64,000 bases of DNA from an uncultured Eubacteriales bacterium (GCA_900315675.1 OMZY01000001.1:496001-560000), one strand, 5' to 3'. Shown: positions 37,110-46,731, counted from the first letter of the stretch. The notes: generated by a model from the sequence alone, not told the origin. Made by a program: numbers and translations.

Positions 37110-38231
37110 TTATTTGTTCAGGATAGTCTTCTCGGTTTCCTTGTCGAAGAAGTGCAGATGGTTGGTGTCCAGAGCGATCTTGATCTTCTGTCCGGCCTTG
37201 CTGGAAGTGCGGGGATCAACGCGGGCGATGATGTTGCCTTCCTTGCCGGTGGTGCTCAGATACAGGTAGGTTTCAGAACCCATCAGTTCTGTCACTTCGA
37301 CGTCCACATCAATGGTGGCGCTGGCATATTCAGCCAGTTTCGCTTCATCGTCATGGATGTTTTCAGGACGGATGCCCATGATAACTTCCTTGCCGATGTA
37401 GCTTTCATCGATGAACTTGGAAACTTTCTTTTCGGGAACAACGATCTTGTTATCGCCGAAGGTGGCAACAACATCCTGGCCTTCACGATCCAGTTTCACG
37501 TTGAAGAAGTTCATCTGGGGGCTGCCGATGAAGCCGGCGACGAACTCATTGGCCGGATAGTCATACAGGTTCTGGGGAGTATCCACCTGCTGCACAACGC
37601 CGTCCTTCATAACAACGATACGGCTGGCCATCGTCATAGCTTCGGTCTGGTCATGGGTAACGTAGATGAAGGTTGTCTGCAGTCTCTGATGCAGCTTGGT
37701 AATTTCGGTACGCATCGCGACACGCAGCTTGGCGTCCAGGTTGGACAGAGGTTCGTCGAAAAGGAAGACCTTGGGCTCACGGACGATAGCACGTCCCAGA
37801 GCAACACGCTGACGCTGACCGCCGGACAGAGCCTTGGGCTTACGGGTCAGCAGGTGGGCGATGTCCAGAATCTTGGCAGCCTCTTCAACGCGGCGCTTGA
37901 TTTCATCCTTCGGGGTCTTTCTCAGTTTCAGACCGAAAGCCATGTTGTCAAACACGGTCATATGGGGATACAGAGCGTAGTTCTGGAAAACCATGGCGAT
38001 GTCGCGATCCTTGGGAGCAACGTCGTTAACCAGCTTGTCTCCGATGTACAGTTCGCCGTCGGAAATTTCCTCGAGGCCGGCGACCATACGGAGCGTGGTG
38101 GATTTACCGCAGCCGGAAGGTCCGACCAGAACGATAAACTCTTTGTCTTCGATGTCCAGGCAGAAATCGCTGACAGCGGTCACATTGCCGGTATAAACCT
38201 TGTAGATGTGCTGAAGGGATACACTTGCCAT
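37110..38231 (-). CDS. ugpC: UgpC/MsmX-type ABC transporter ATPase for sugar import
   Basis: 373 residues with an N-terminal ABC domain and C-terminal MalK-type TOBE/regulatory domain. Walker A GPSGCGKST at 37-45, signature LSGGQ at 135-139, Walker B VFLFDE at 155-160, and a His switch in YVTHDQTEA. No permease or binding-protein genes adjoin it, as for MsmX, the shared ATPase serving several oligosaccharide importers in Firmicutes. GGAGG lies before the ATG. It forms a single-gene unit between two terminators, with a palindrome in the leader that may bind a sugar repressor. Confidence 0.94.
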   Translation of the reverse strand: MASVSLQHIYKVYTGNVTAVSDFCLDIEDKEFIVLVGPSGCGKSTTLRMVAGLEEISDGELYIGDKLVNDVAPKDRDIAMVFQNYALYPHMTVFDNMAFGLKLRKTPKDEIKRRVEEAAKILDIAHLLTRKPKALSGGQRQRVALGRAIVREPKVFLFDEPLSNLDAKLRVAMRTEITKLHQRLQTTFIYVTHDQTEAMTMASRIVVMKDGVVQQVDTPQNLYDYPANEFVAGFIGSPQMNFFNVKLDREGQDVVATFGDNKIVVPEKKVSKFIDESYIGKEVIMGIRPENIHDDEAKLAEYASATIDVDVEVTELMGSETYLYLSTTGKEGNIIARVDPRTSSKAGQKIKIALDTNHLHFFDKETEKTILNK

Positions 38232-38253
38232 TACAATATCCTCCTTAAAATAT

Positions 38254-38266
38254 GGGAACGATTCCC
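38254..38266. promoter_or_regulatory. Palindromic operator candidate in the ugpC leader
   Basis: GGGAACGATTCCC, perfect 5-bp arms, lies just downstream of the predicted transcription start and before the ribosome-binding site, a position typical for repression. Confidence 0.5.
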
Positions 38267-38278
38267 TTTATTGACTGT

Positions 38279-38284
38279 ATTATA
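38279..38284 (-). promoter_or_regulatory. -10 element of the ugpC promoter
   Basis: TATAAT on the minus strand. No good -35 at the expected distance: that stretch falls inside the preceding terminator hairpin, so activation or an atypical -35 is possible. Confidence 0.45.
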
Positions 38285-38295
38285 TAGAGTATCAA

Positions 38296-38334
38296 CAAAA
38301 AAAGGAATTGCCTGTTTACACAAGAATTCCTTTT
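38296..38334 (-). terminator. Terminator of the ACT-obgE-murC-coaD operon
   Basis: Minus-strand stem AAAGGAATT / AATTCCTTT with a 15-base loop followed by a T run, 25 bases after the coiled-coil gene. Confidence 0.82.
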
Positions 38335-38358
38335 TGTTTTGTGCAATAATCACAAAGA

Positions 38359-38994
38359 TTAACGGTGATTTCTGATTTCATTCCTTTCAAGCCGGATGTT
38401 GTTGATCAGTTCGCTGAGCTTTCTGTCCGTATCCGCAAGAAGGGAATCGATATAATCCAGCGTGTTTTTGTGAAGTTCGGACGCTTCCTGCCTCGCGTTT
38501 TCCCGGAGTTCATCGCATTCCACTCTGGCGCGGCGGACGATGTTTTCTTCTTCAACCAGCTGCCTGGCTTTGTTTTCAGCGTCTTCGAGCATCCGTTTTG
38601 CTTCACTGGCTGCGGCTTCCATCCGCGCGGTAGCCTCTTTGTTGGCACGGTCCATCAGCGCGTTTGCCTCCCGGGTAGCCTGCTCCATCATTTGCTGTGC
38701 ATTCTGACTGGCCTCATTGACCATATTCTGAGCCTGTCGGTTGGCATTGTCGAGAATCTCATTCTTTTTCTGCTCCGTTTCGGTACGGATTGTCTCTTCC
38801 TGCTCCACAATCGTCGCGGCTTTTTTAACCGTATCCGGAAGATTCTGCTGCAGATATTCCAGCTGAGCCTGCATCAGGTTGCGGTTTACAACACAGCTTT
38901 CACTGCTCATGAGGCTGCGCTTGGCGTTTTTCATTTCATCAAGCAGAATGTTGACCGCTTTCAGGCACTCTCCGGAACTTTTGATACCAGCCAT
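38359..38994 (-). CDS. Coiled-coil protein linked to coaD, ATPase-subunit-like
   Basis: 211 residues, almost entirely a long coiled coil (about 45-200) rich in Ala, Glu, Gln and Arg (NANRQAQNMVNEASQNAQQM). A conserved-looking N-terminal 40 residues contains LLDEMKNAKRSLMSSE. It resembles stalk or DivIVA-like proteins, and Clostridial relatives beside coaD are often loosely named ATPase subunit, without proof. No membrane helix. AAGGAG lies 8 bases before the ATG. It is last in the operon, 31 bases after coaD. A scaffold role is plausible but unproven. Confidence 0.7.
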   Translation of the reverse strand: MAGIKSSGECLKAVNILLDEMKNAKRSLMSSESCVVNRNLMQAQLEYLQQNLPDTVKKAATIVEQEETIRTETEQKKNEILDNANRQAQNMVNEASQNAQQMMEQATREANALMDRANKEATARMEAAASEAKRMLEDAENKARQLVEEENIVRRARVECDELRENARQEASELHKNTLDYIDSLLADTDRKLSELINNIRLERNEIRNHR

Positions 38995-39025
38995 AAATGA
39001 TTCTCCTTTTCGTCCGTATGATAAA

Positions 39026-39514
39026 TTATGATTGCTTTTTCGACAGGTGCTTCCTGATTTCCTCTGTCAGTTCTTCAGGAACGAACGACCGGATGTCTCC
39101 TCCGAATGCCGCGATTTCCCTGACTGCGGAGGAGGAAACGCCGTTCAGTACCGGATCGCAGGGAAGGAAGACGGTGTCAATTTCCTGATTCAGCATCCGG
39201 TTTGCACAAAAGGAAACATACTCGTGATCAAATTCAGCGCTGCTGCGCAGTCCGCGGAGTACGGTTCTCTCCCCTTTTTGCTTCATATAATCCGCAAGGA
39301 GGCCGCTCCAGCTGTCCACCTCAACATTGGGAAAAGAGGCACAGATCCTTTTCAGCATGGAAACTCTTTCTTCGGCGGAAAAAGCGCCTTTTTTGCTGAT
39401 GTTGATCATAACCGTCACGGTAACATGGTCAAAAACAGCTGCGGCTCTGGAAATCAGGTCCAGATGTCCCCGGGTAACCGGATCAAAGGATCCCGGAAAA
39501 ACACAGGATGCCAT
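39026..39514 (-). CDS. coaD: Phosphopantetheine adenylyltransferase
   Basis: Penultimate step of coenzyme A synthesis (4'-phosphopantetheine plus ATP to dephospho-CoA). 162 residues with the nucleotidyltransferase motif FPGSFDPVTRGH, where Thr14 and His17 contact the ATP phosphates, LRGLRSSAEFDHE and VSSSAVREIAAFGGD. The GGAGGTGA ribosome-binding site lies within the final codons of rsmD, 4 bases away, giving the conserved rsmD-coaD pair. Confidence 0.97.
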   Translation of the reverse strand: MASCVFPGSFDPVTRGHLDLISRAAAVFDHVTVTVMINISKKGAFSAEERVSMLKRICASFPNVEVDSWSGLLADYMKQKGERTVLRGLRSSAEFDHEYVSFCANRMLNQEIDTVFLPCDPVLNGVSSSAVREIAAFGGDIRSFVPEELTEEIRKHLSKKQS

Positions 39515-39517
39515 GCT

Positions 39518-40072
39518 TTATTCACCTCCTGAATTCAGCTGGTAAACTGTCATCGCACAATAGCCCCAGGATCGCTCCTTCCGGATGGTAAAACATTCCG
39601 GAACAAGGATTTTCTTCCCGGCTTCATGCTCAAGTACAATCAGAGTATCGCTGCCGATCAGCGGAATCAGCGCTGTGAATACATTCTGCAGGTCTGTCAT
39701 GACATAGGGCGGATCCAGGAAAACAATATCAAAAATCCTTGCCTCTTCCGCCAGATGCTGTACAGCCCGGGACCAATCGCAGTGAAACAGCCGTACACGG
39801 TCTGAGTACCGGAGTGTTTCCGCGTTCTGCTTCTGTACCGCGTTCGCTTTTCTGTCTGAGTCTACCAGAACCGCGTCTGACGCGCCTCGGCTCAGTGATT
39901 CAAAGCTCAGCGCGCCGCTGCCGGCGAAAAGATCAAGTACACGGCTGCCCGGAATCTCGTTCTGAAGAATATTAAACATATTTTCACGGATCCGGTCAAG
40001 GGTAGGCCTCGTATTCCGTCCCTCCGGAGCATCAATTCTCCTGCCCCGGGCTTCGCCGGCAATAATACGCAT
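39518..40072 (-). CDS. rsmD: 16S rRNA (guanine-966-N2)-methyltransferase RsmD
   Basis: 184 residues. Starts MRIIAGEARGRRI and TRPTLDRIRENMFNIL, the family start. The SAM-binding motif VLDLFAGSGALSFE lies at 45-58, and the catalytic DPPY at 120-123. Methylates 16S rRNA in the small subunit. It lies 17 bases after a membrane-protein gene and is coupled to coaD. Confidence 0.96.
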   Translation of the reverse strand: MRIIAGEARGRRIDAPEGRNTRPTLDRIRENMFNILQNEIPGSRVLDLFAGSGALSFESLSRGASDAVLVDSDRKANAVQKQNAETLRYSDRVRLFHCDWSRAVQHLAEEARIFDIVFLDPPYVMTDLQNVFTALIPLIGSDTLIVLEHEAGKKILVPECFTIRKERSWGYCAMTVYQLNSGGE

Positions 40073-40089
40073 GTCTCTTCCTCTCTGGA

Positions 40090-40905
40090 TCAGTTCAGCT
40101 GTTCCGGTTCGCGCCTGTGTGAGGGACGGTTCTGGCTCTTCCTTTTCCGTTTGTCTCTGCGGATACGTTTTTTCTCATTTTCAGAGATTGCGGTATGAAT
40201 CCTGGTCCGGATTGATTTTCCGGAAATGTATCCGGTTCCGTATGCCAGCACGGGAAGCAGCAGAATCAATGGGCTGATTCTTTCAAGCGTCAGCATACCG
40301 GTTTTATTGGAGTGACCGACCAGATTGACAAAAGGAATGATGCAGATCCGGACAAACGCACGGAGATAGTCAGCGAATTTCATTCCTTCCGGCTGTGTAT
40401 AGTTGATCAGGGCATTACTCACATCCCCGCGGCGGAGATAGGACTGCATCCATCCCGGAAGCGCGCCGGCGTCAGTGGTCTGTATGTCGGTAACAAAGGC
40501 CAGGATCACTGCGGGAATCAGGATCAGGATCAGTCCGAGCAAGGCAATCAGATATCCTTTCAGGGGATGAAAGCAGATTTTTCTTTCGCTCTCGCTGAAT
40601 GAAAGTCCCTTTTCCTGCCGTTGCCACAGAATTTCTCCCCGGTTAACCGCTTCAGCTCCGAGGTTGGAGCCGAAATTGAAAAAGAGCATCAGAATAACCA
40701 GAATCACCGCTGTGTTCAGACCGATGCGCAGGAAACTCCCGCCAAAGGCGGTGGACGAACACGCGATAAAGGAAACAAAAGTAATCATGATAAACAGGCC
40801 AAGGAATTTGGCGCTGTTACGGAAGGTGTTTTCATCCACCGGACTTCCTGTCAGAAACGGTTTCCTGACTTCCTGGACCTTTTCTGTCTGCTTTTTCTTC
40901 TCCAT
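40090..40905 (-). CDS. Multi-pass membrane protein of unknown function
   Basis: About 271 residues from the ATG at 40905, which has GGAG 9 bases upstream and lies 2 bases beyond the alr stop. Four or five membrane helices are visible (around residues 35-57, 62-82, 115-140, 185-203, 210-232), with a roughly 45-residue segment facing one side between the third and fourth (TDIQTTDAGALPGWMQSYLRRG). The C-terminal 45 residues are very basic (KKRIRRDKRKRKSQNRPSHR) and probably cytoplasmic. No family recognised. The alr-murC neighbours hint at envelope work. Confidence 0.7.
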   Translation of the reverse strand: MEKKKQTEKVQEVRKPFLTGSPVDENTFRNSAKFLGLFIMITFVSFIACSSTAFGGSFLRIGLNTAVILVILMLFFNFGSNLGAEAVNRGEILWQRQEKGLSFSESERKICFHPLKGYLIALLGLILILIPAVILAFVTDIQTTDAGALPGWMQSYLRRGDVSNALINYTQPEGMKFADYLRAFVRICIIPFVNLVGHSNKTGMLTLERISPLILLLPVLAYGTGYISGKSIRTRIHTAISENEKKRIRRDKRKRKSQNRPSHRREPEQLN

Positions 40906-40907
40906 AA

Positions 40908-42032
40908 TCACTTTCTCCGTTCCTGTTCTGCTTCTTTATATATACGGCCTACCCGTCCGGATGAGCTGCAGAGTATCTCATAGCTGATGGTTCCTGCCCA
41001 TGCCGCAAGATCTTCTGCAGTAATGCTTTCATTGCCGCTCGTTCCGAGGAGCACCGCTTCATCTCCGGGCTGTACGTTCTCTATGCCGCTGATATCAGCG
41101 ATCATCTGGTCCATACAGATCCGGCCGATTATTTTGGCCTTTTTCCCGTGAATCAGAACATATCCTTTTTCGCCGCCCGCCCGGTGATACCCGTCCGCAT
41201 ATCCGCAGGTAATGGTTGCCGTCCGGATCGGGTGCGGGCTCCTGTAAGTCCGGCCGTAGCTCACATATGCGTCCGCTTCAAGTTCCTTGACATAACTGAT
41301 GGTTGCCTTCCAGGACATGCACGGCAGCAGTCCTCGCGTGCCGGGTACCGGCGGATAACCGTACAGGCTGATCCCTGCCCGTACCATATCCAGTGCCATT
41401 TCCGGAAATCTGTGTATGGCCGCGGAATTGCAGCAATGCCTGATGATTCCCTTCGGAAGCGGTTCAATCATCTTCAGGAAACGCTCATACTGTTCACGGG
41501 TATACAGCATGCCCTCCTCTTCACCGTCCGCGTCGGAAAAATGCGTAAACACGCCGGCAAGACGTACATGGGAACAGGATTTCAGTGCTTGCAGAATGCC
41601 GTCTCTTTCCGCTTCGCTTCGGATACCGATTCTCCCCATTCCGGTATCCACTTTCAGGTGGACTTCGGTCTGTTTTTGCTGCTCTGCCGCAGCCTTCTCG
41701 CATAACAGTACCATTTCATCAGAACAAACCGTCTGAATCAGATCGTACTTTACGCCGTTTGCGGCGTCACAGGCCGTCACAGCGCCGAGGACAAGCACCG
41801 GAGCCGTGATGCCGGCTTCCCGCAGTTGTATTCCTTCACTGACCGCGGCCACAGCCAGCATATCCGCCCCGCCCGCGATAGCAGCGTGTGCTGTTTCAAC
41901 CGCTCCGTGGCCGTATCCGTCCGCTTTGACAACCGCCAGTACCCGGACCGCCGCAGGCACGGATGAACGGATCAGCCGCATATTGCTTTCAATGGCTGCA
42001 GGATCAATAATCCTCCTGTTTCTCGGAATCAT
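40908..42032 (-). CDS. alr: Alanine racemase
   Basis: PLP enzyme that makes D-alanine for peptidoglycan. 374 residues; the PLP lysine is Lys36 in VVKADGYGHG, and the second catalytic base is Tyr259 in VSYGRTY. CMDQM, which lies near the substrate carboxylate, is also present. The start ATG overlaps the murC stop (ATGA), and AAGGA lies 10 bases upstream in murC. A murC-alr pair puts D-Ala supply and stem-peptide synthesis in one transcript. A few residues beyond the catalytic core are short compared with other families, but length is normal. Confidence 0.96.
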   Translation of the reverse strand: MIPRNRRIIDPAAIESNMRLIRSSVPAAVRVLAVVKADGYGHGAVETAHAAIAGGADMLAVAAVSEGIQLREAGITAPVLVLGAVTACDAANGVKYDLIQTVCSDEMVLLCEKAAAEQQKQTEVHLKVDTGMGRIGIRSEAERDGILQALKSCSHVRLAGVFTHFSDADGEEEGMLYTREQYERFLKMIEPLPKGIIRHCCNSAAIHRFPEMALDMVRAGISLYGYPPVPGTRGLLPCMSWKATISYVKELEADAYVSYGRTYRSPHPIRTATITCGYADGYHRAGGEKGYVLIHGKKAKIIGRICMDQMIADISGIENVQPGDEAVLLGTSGNESITAEDLAAWAGTISYEILCSSSGRVGRIYKEAEQERRK

Positions 42033-43444
42033 TGTCCGGCTTCCTTTCCCTGCGCTTCCGTATAGTGGCGGTGAATCTGGTCGTTCAGCAAATTGATATC
42101 GCCGCAGCCCATGGTCAGGACAAGATCCCCGGGCTGCCAGTGTGCTCTGAGGTAAGCCTCCGTATCGTCAAAGGAAGGGGTCCATACGGCATCTATCCCG
42201 TTTCTGCGCATTCCTTCAACCAGCATCCCGCTGTTCAGGTCGCCCGGGTCTCGTTCGCGGGCCGCGCAGATATCGGTTACCAGCGTATAATCCGCTTCCT
42301 TCGTGCAGGTCAGGTACTGATCAAACAGCGTACGGACCCGGCTGAAAGTATGTGGCTGCATGACAGCCCACAGTTTTCCCCGGCAATTTTTACGCGCAAT
42401 GGAAAGCGCGTTTTTCATTTCTGCGGGATTGTGGCCGTAATCGTGATAGATATCCACACCGTCAATCCGGTCCGTCAGTTCAAAGCGCCTGTGGGCTCCG
42501 GTAAATCGTGCCAGGGTCTCCGCCGCTTTATCCGCAGACAGGCCCAGGTAAACGGCGGAGGCAATGGCAGCCATGCCGTTCATTACGTTAAAGCTGCCCG
42601 GCACGCCCATTTTCACTTTGGCTGCTGTTTTCCCGTGACAGCAAAGATCAAAGGAAGCATATCCGCGCTCATCTTCCTGCAGGTTGATCGGGTACCAGTC
42701 ATTTTCTTTATCGAAGCCAAAGGTGATGGTCCTGCATTTCAGCGCGCTGAACAGACGCCGGATCCGGAAGTCGTCTCCGTTGCCGATCGCCACGCCGGTA
42801 TCCGGCAGAAGGGAAAGATATTTCCCGAAGGTTTCTTCAATTTCGTCGATATCGCGGTAACAGTCCAGATGATCCGCGTCAATATTCAGTACGACCGCCA
42901 CTGTGGGAGACAGCTGCAGAAAACTCCGGTTGTATTCACAGGCTTCCGCCACAAAAATTCCGCTGTGTCCTATACGTGTACTGCCGCCCACTGCGTCAAG
43001 CCTGCCGCCGATGGCAATGCTCGGATCCATGTTGTTTTCAAGCAGCATCTGGCTGAGCATTGATGTGACGGTGGTTTTTCCGTGCGCTCCGCAGATCCCG
43101 ACGGAGAACGGATATCCCTCCATGAGTTGTCCCAGCAGGGTGGCCCGTTCAATGGCGGGAATTCCAAGCCGTTCGGCTTCTTTTCTCTCCGGGTTTTCAG
43201 CAGGAATTGCTGCGGAATAGACAACCAGATCGGCGCCGTGTACATTTTCAGCCTTATGGCCGATATACACTTCCGCGTTCTTTTCCCTGACGTAATGAAC
43301 CAGATAGGTTTCATCCCGGTCGCTGCCCGTAACCCTGTAGTGCTGGTCTATGAGCATTTCTGCCAGCCCGCTCATGCTGCTGCCGCCGATACCGATCATA
43401 TGGATCCGGCCGCCGGAAAAATCCCTGATATGCGCTGCTTTCAT
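42029..43444 (-). CDS. murC: UDP-N-acetylmuramate-L-alanine ligase
   Basis: Adds L-alanine to UDP-MurNAc, the first stem-peptide step. 471 residues: N-terminal UDP-binding IHMIGIGGSSMSGLAEML, ATP loop GAHGKTT at 119-125, EACEYNRSFL, and NIDADHLDCY. The C-terminal domain has DDYGHH-like HDYGHNPAEM, where the second His is Asn here, and MQPHTFSRV. AGGAG lies 7 bases before the ATG. It is separated from yhbY by 15 bases and translationally coupled to alr. Confidence 0.96.
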   Translation of the reverse strand: MKAAHIRDFSGGRIHMIGIGGSSMSGLAEMLIDQHYRVTGSDRDETYLVHYVREKNAEVYIGHKAENVHGADLVVYSAAIPAENPERKEAERLGIPAIERATLLGQLMEGYPFSVGICGAHGKTTVTSMLSQMLLENNMDPSIAIGGRLDAVGGSTRIGHSGIFVAEACEYNRSFLQLSPTVAVVLNIDADHLDCYRDIDEIEETFGKYLSLLPDTGVAIGNGDDFRIRRLFSALKCRTITFGFDKENDWYPINLQEDERGYASFDLCCHGKTAAKVKMGVPGSFNVMNGMAAIASAVYLGLSADKAAETLARFTGAHRRFELTDRIDGVDIYHDYGHNPAEMKNALSIARKNCRGKLWAVMQPHTFSRVRTLFDQYLTCTKEADYTLVTDICAARERDPGDLNSGMLVEGMRRNGIDAVWTPSFDDTEAYLRAHWQPGDLVLTMGCGDINLLNDQIHRHYTEAQGKEAGQ

Positions 43445-43459
43445 CTGAACACTCCTGTG

Positions 43460-43747
43460 TCATTCAATCGTGATTCTCGGATTTTCACGGCTTGGCCGGT
43501 ACAGAACAAACCGGCGTCCGATGAACTGGATCGGTTCAGCGCCTGTTTTTTCGCAAAGGGTTGTCAGCGCTGTTTTGGCGTCCAGCGGCGCTCCCTGCTG
43601 AACGCATCCTTTGATCAGTTCCCGGGCTTCCAGCGCGTCATAGGTTTCCTTGATCACGCTGTCAGTAACGCCCTCTTTACCGATATATATGATGGTGTCA
43701 AGCTGATTCGCCATTTTCCTCAGGGCTGCTCTTTGCTTTCCTGTCAT
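43460..43747 (-). CDS. yhbY: YhbY-type CRM-domain RNA-binding protein
   Basis: 95-residue CRM domain protein that associates with pre-50S ribosomes. Core: TGKQRAALRKMANQL, IYIGKEGVTDSVIKE, the ARELIKG loop and a C-terminal IGRRFVLYRPS. GGAGGAG lies before the ATG. It sits just after obgE, which also acts in 50S assembly. Confidence 0.95.
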   Translation of the reverse strand: MTGKQRAALRKMANQLDTIIYIGKEGVTDSVIKETYDALEARELIKGCVQQGAPLDAKTALTTLCEKTGAEPIQFIGRRFVLYRPSRENPRITIE

Positions 43748-43773
43748 ATTTTTCTCCTCCGTATGGTTCGTCC

Positions 43774-45042
43774 TTATTCAATAAAATCAAATTCCATATC
43801 CGCGATCTGAACGGTGGATCCTTCTTTTGCGCCGGCTTCCTTTAAAGCGTCAATCACGCCGATGCGCCGGAGTGTTCTGTGGAACCAGTTCAGGCTTTCC
43901 TGGTCCTCAAAATTCACGCTTTCAATCAGGCGGTCCATACCGGGTCCGGATACGATAAAGATTCCGTTCTCTTCCGTAACTTCGAAAGCGTCCGGATCGG
44001 TTTTCTCTTCGGGTATTTCTTCTTCATGGTAATGAAGAACAGGCGGAAGGCTTTCAAGCTGCCTCGCGGTCTCATCCAGCAATTCTTCGAATCCCTGGTG
44101 GGTGGCGGCACTCACAGCGAATACCGGCACGCCCATTCCCTCGGCCAGGGAACGGATTCTTTTCAGGTTTTCTTCCGCTCCGGGCAGATCCGTTTTGTTG
44201 CATACAATAATCTGCGGCTTTTCAGACAGATCTCCGTAACGGTCCAGTTCAGAATTGATCTGATCCAGATCATCCACAGGGTCACGGCCCTCGCTGCCTG
44301 ACACGTCCACGACATGAAGCAGCAGACGTGTTCTCTCCACATGTCTCAGGAAATCATGGCCCAGTCCCGCTCCTTCTGCCGCACCCTCAATCAGTCCGGG
44401 AATATCTGCCAGGATGATATCTTTGCCGAAGCGGCGCACAATGCCGAGATTGGGCGTCAGTGTTGTAAAATGATAATTGCCCACTTTCGGCCTGGCGCTG
44501 GTCACAACGCTCAGGATTGAACTTTTTCCGACATTCGGATAACCGATCAGTCCCACGTCGGCGATGGTTTTCAGTTCCAGACGGAGTGTACGTATCTCGG
44601 TTTTCACACCGGGCTTCGCAAAATTGGGAGCCTGACGTGTAGGTGTTGCGAAATGCTGATTACCCCAGCCGCCTTTTCCGCCTTTCAGCAGCAGGCGGGT
44701 CTCGCCGGGCTGGTCCATGTCCGCCATGACCTTGTCTGTGGCGTCATCATAGATCACCGTACCCACCGGAACCTTGATTAGAAGGTCATCTCCTTTTTTG
44801 CCGGTGCATCTGTTGGCCTTGCCGTCTTCACCGTTTTCAGCGGTATACTTGCTTTTGAAACGAAAATCAAGCAGTGTATGCATGTTGACGTCGGCGTGAA
44901 TCAGAATATCCCCGCCGCTGCCGCCGTCTCCGCCGTCGGGACCGCCGTTGATAACGAACTTTTCCCGATGGAAGGAAGCAGATCCATTGCCGCCGTTTCC
45001 GGCTTTTGCCGTGATTTTTACACGGTCAACAAAATTGCTCAT
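43774..45042 (-). CDS. obgE: ObgE/CgtA GTPase
   Basis: Essential GTPase in 50S maturation and stress control. 422 residues: the glycine-rich Obg fold (1-158, GPDGGDGGSGGD and GGKGGWGNQHF), G1 GYPNVGKSS at 167-175, DIPGLIEGA, NKTD-type G4 (CNKTD) and a C-terminal OCT domain (about 345-422) as in many Gram-positive Obg proteins. GGAGAGG lies before the ATG. The usual rplU-ysxB-rpmA genes are not upstream; the UPF0210 gene takes that place. Confidence 0.97.
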   Translation of the reverse strand: MSNFVDRVKITAKAGNGGNGSASFHREKFVINGGPDGGDGGSGGDILIHADVNMHTLLDFRFKSKYTAENGEDGKANRCTGKKGDDLLIKVPVGTVIYDDATDKVMADMDQPGETRLLLKGGKGGWGNQHFATPTRQAPNFAKPGVKTEIRTLRLELKTIADVGLIGYPNVGKSSILSVVTSARPKVGNYHFTTLTPNLGIVRRFGKDIILADIPGLIEGAAEGAGLGHDFLRHVERTRLLLHVVDVSGSEGRDPVDDLDQINSELDRYGDLSEKPQIIVCNKTDLPGAEENLKRIRSLAEGMGVPVFAVSAATHQGFEELLDETARQLESLPPVLHYHEEEIPEEKTDPDAFEVTEENGIFIVSGPGMDRLIESVNFEDQESLNWFHRTLRRIGVIDALKEAGAKEGSTVQIADMEFDFIE

Positions 45043-45062
45043 GGCTTTCCTCTCCGAAATAA

Positions 45063-46409
45063 TCAGTTTCTCATGGAATGCAATGGTGCAGGTATCCTGC
45101 CGCCTCTGGCAATAAAGTCTTTGTTGCCGAATTCATTCACCCGGATTACCGGGGCGTGGCCCAGCAGTCCGCCGAATTCCACGGTATCTCCTGCCTTTTT
45201 ACCGACCGCCGGAATCACACGAACAGCTGTGGTTTTATTGTTGATCATGCCGATGGCGGCTTCATCCGCAATAATACCGCTGATCGTTTCCGCGGATGTG
45301 TCTCCGGGAACGGCAATCATATCAAGTCCGACGGAACAAACGCAGGTCATGGCCTCCAGTTTTTCCAGGGACAGGGCTCCGGCGGATACCGCCTCAATCA
45401 TGCCGATATCCTCGCTGACCGGGATAAAGGCACCGCTGAGTCCGCCCACATGGTTGCTGGCCATAATGCCGCCTTTTTTGACGGCGTCGTTCAGCAGTGC
45501 AAGCGCGGCGGTCGTTCCGGGTGCCCCGGCATATTCCAGCCCCATTTCTGTCAGTATATGCGCTACAGAATCTCCCCTTGCGGGTGTGGGAGCAAGGCTC
45601 AGGTCCACGATGCCGAAGGGAATATTCAGCCGCCTGCTGGCTTCCTTTGCCACCAATTGGCCAACGCGGGTGATTTTAAACGCCGTACGCTTGATGGTTT
45701 CGGCCACTACATCGAAGGGTTCATTCCGTACGCTTTCAAGTGCTACTTTAACCACGCCGGGTCCGGAAACACCGACGTTGATGGCGCATTCAGGTTCGCC
45801 TGTTCCGCAGAAGGCGCCGGCCATAAAGGGGTTATCTTCCACCGCGTTTGCGAAAACCACCAGTTTTGCGCATCCCAGTCCGTCTGAATCAGCTGTCAGC
45901 TCGGCGGTCTTTTTGATAATCGTACCCATTTCGCGAACGGCGTTCATATTGATGCCGGCACGCGTGGAAGCCACGTTCACGCTGGAACAAAGCAGCTGTG
46001 TTTCGCTGAGGACCTCGGGAATGGAAGCAAGCAGTCTTTCATCTGCCAGGGTGGCTCCCTTGTGCATCAGTGCGGAATAACCTCCCAGGAAATTAACGCC
46101 CACTTCCCTGGCCGCTTTATCCAGTGCCCGGGCAATCGGTTTCGGATCTCCCTGGGCAATCATGCTCACCGGAGTAACACTGATCCGCTTGTTCACAATC
46201 GGAATACCTAGTTCGGTTTCTATTTCCTGACCGGTATGCACCAGATCTTTGGCTGTTCTGCAGATTTTATCGTATACCCTGTCTGCGCATTTTGCCGGAT
46301 CCGGATCAGAGCAGTCCAGAAGATTGATCCCCAGTGTAATGGTACGGATATCAAAGTTTTCCTCCTGGATCATGCGCATTGTCTGAAGGATCTCGCCTGT
46401 TTCTATCAT
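45063..46409 (-). CDS. UPF0210 (PFL/DUF711) family protein
   Basis: About 448 residues from the ATG at 46409, which has GAGGAGGG 8 bases upstream. The family is full-length here: [20 protein letters not shown] at the start, [50 protein letters not shown] at the end. It belongs to a fold related to glycyl-radical enzymes, but it has no obvious radical glycine site and its reaction is unknown. The pairing with an upstream ACT-domain protein is widely conserved in Gram-positive bacteria. The first in-frame ATG (46427) overlaps the ribosome-binding site and is rejected. Confidence 0.93.
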   Translation of the reverse strand: MIETGEILQTMRMIQEENFDIRTITLGINLLDCSDPDPAKCADRVYDKICRTAKDLVHTGQEIETELGIPIVNKRISVTPVSMIAQGDPKPIARALDKAAREVGVNFLGGYSALMHKGATLADERLLASIPEVLSETQLLCSSVNVASTRAGINMNAVREMGTIIKKTAELTADSDGLGCAKLVVFANAVEDNPFMAGAFCGTGEPECAINVGVSGPGVVKVALESVRNEPFDVVAETIKRTAFKITRVGQLVAKEASRRLNIPFGIVDLSLAPTPARGDSVAHILTEMGLEYAGAPGTTAALALLNDAVKKGGIMASNHVGGLSGAFIPVSEDIGMIEAVSAGALSLEKLEAMTCVCSVGLDMIAVPGDTSAETISGIIADEAAIGMINNKTTAVRVIPAVGKKAGDTVEFGGLLGHAPVIRVNEFGNKDFIARGGRIPAPLHSMRN

Positions 46410-46423
46410 TGCCGGGACCCTCC

Positions 46424-46696
46424 TCATATACGATGCATGGCGTCGAATATATCCATACGCTGCATATGAATAGTCATCTTCAGCTCGTCGCGCACAGGCT
46501 GAAGCTCACGGTCAATTTCCTCAAAACGTAAATGGGCTCCGTCCAGGTCAACGACCATCATCATTGTAAAATAACCGCCAAGAATCGTCTGGGTAATGTC
46601 GAGAATGTTGATATTCATCTCGCTCAGCTTGGTGGCTACCCGGGCTATAATACCAGTGGAATCAAGGCCTGTAACAGAAATCAGTGCTTTGGTCAT
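46424..46696 (-). CDS. ACT-domain protein, UPF0237 family
   Basis: 90 residues, a single ACT domain ([21 protein letters not shown], then [23 protein letters not shown]) like GcvR. ACT domains bind amino acids; ligand here unknown. It pairs with the UPF0210 gene, whose ribosome-binding site overlaps its stop. It is the first gene of the operon that runs through obgE, murC, alr, rsmD and coaD, driven by a good promoter at 46732-46761. Confidence 0.92.
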   Translation of the reverse strand: MTKALISVTGLDSTGIIARVATKLSEMNINILDITQTILGGYFTMMMVVDLDGAHLRFEEIDRELQPVRDELKMTIHMQRMDIFDAMHRI

Positions 46697-46731
46697 GAAG
46701 AACTTTCGCCTCCGGTTATATATATCAGTTC

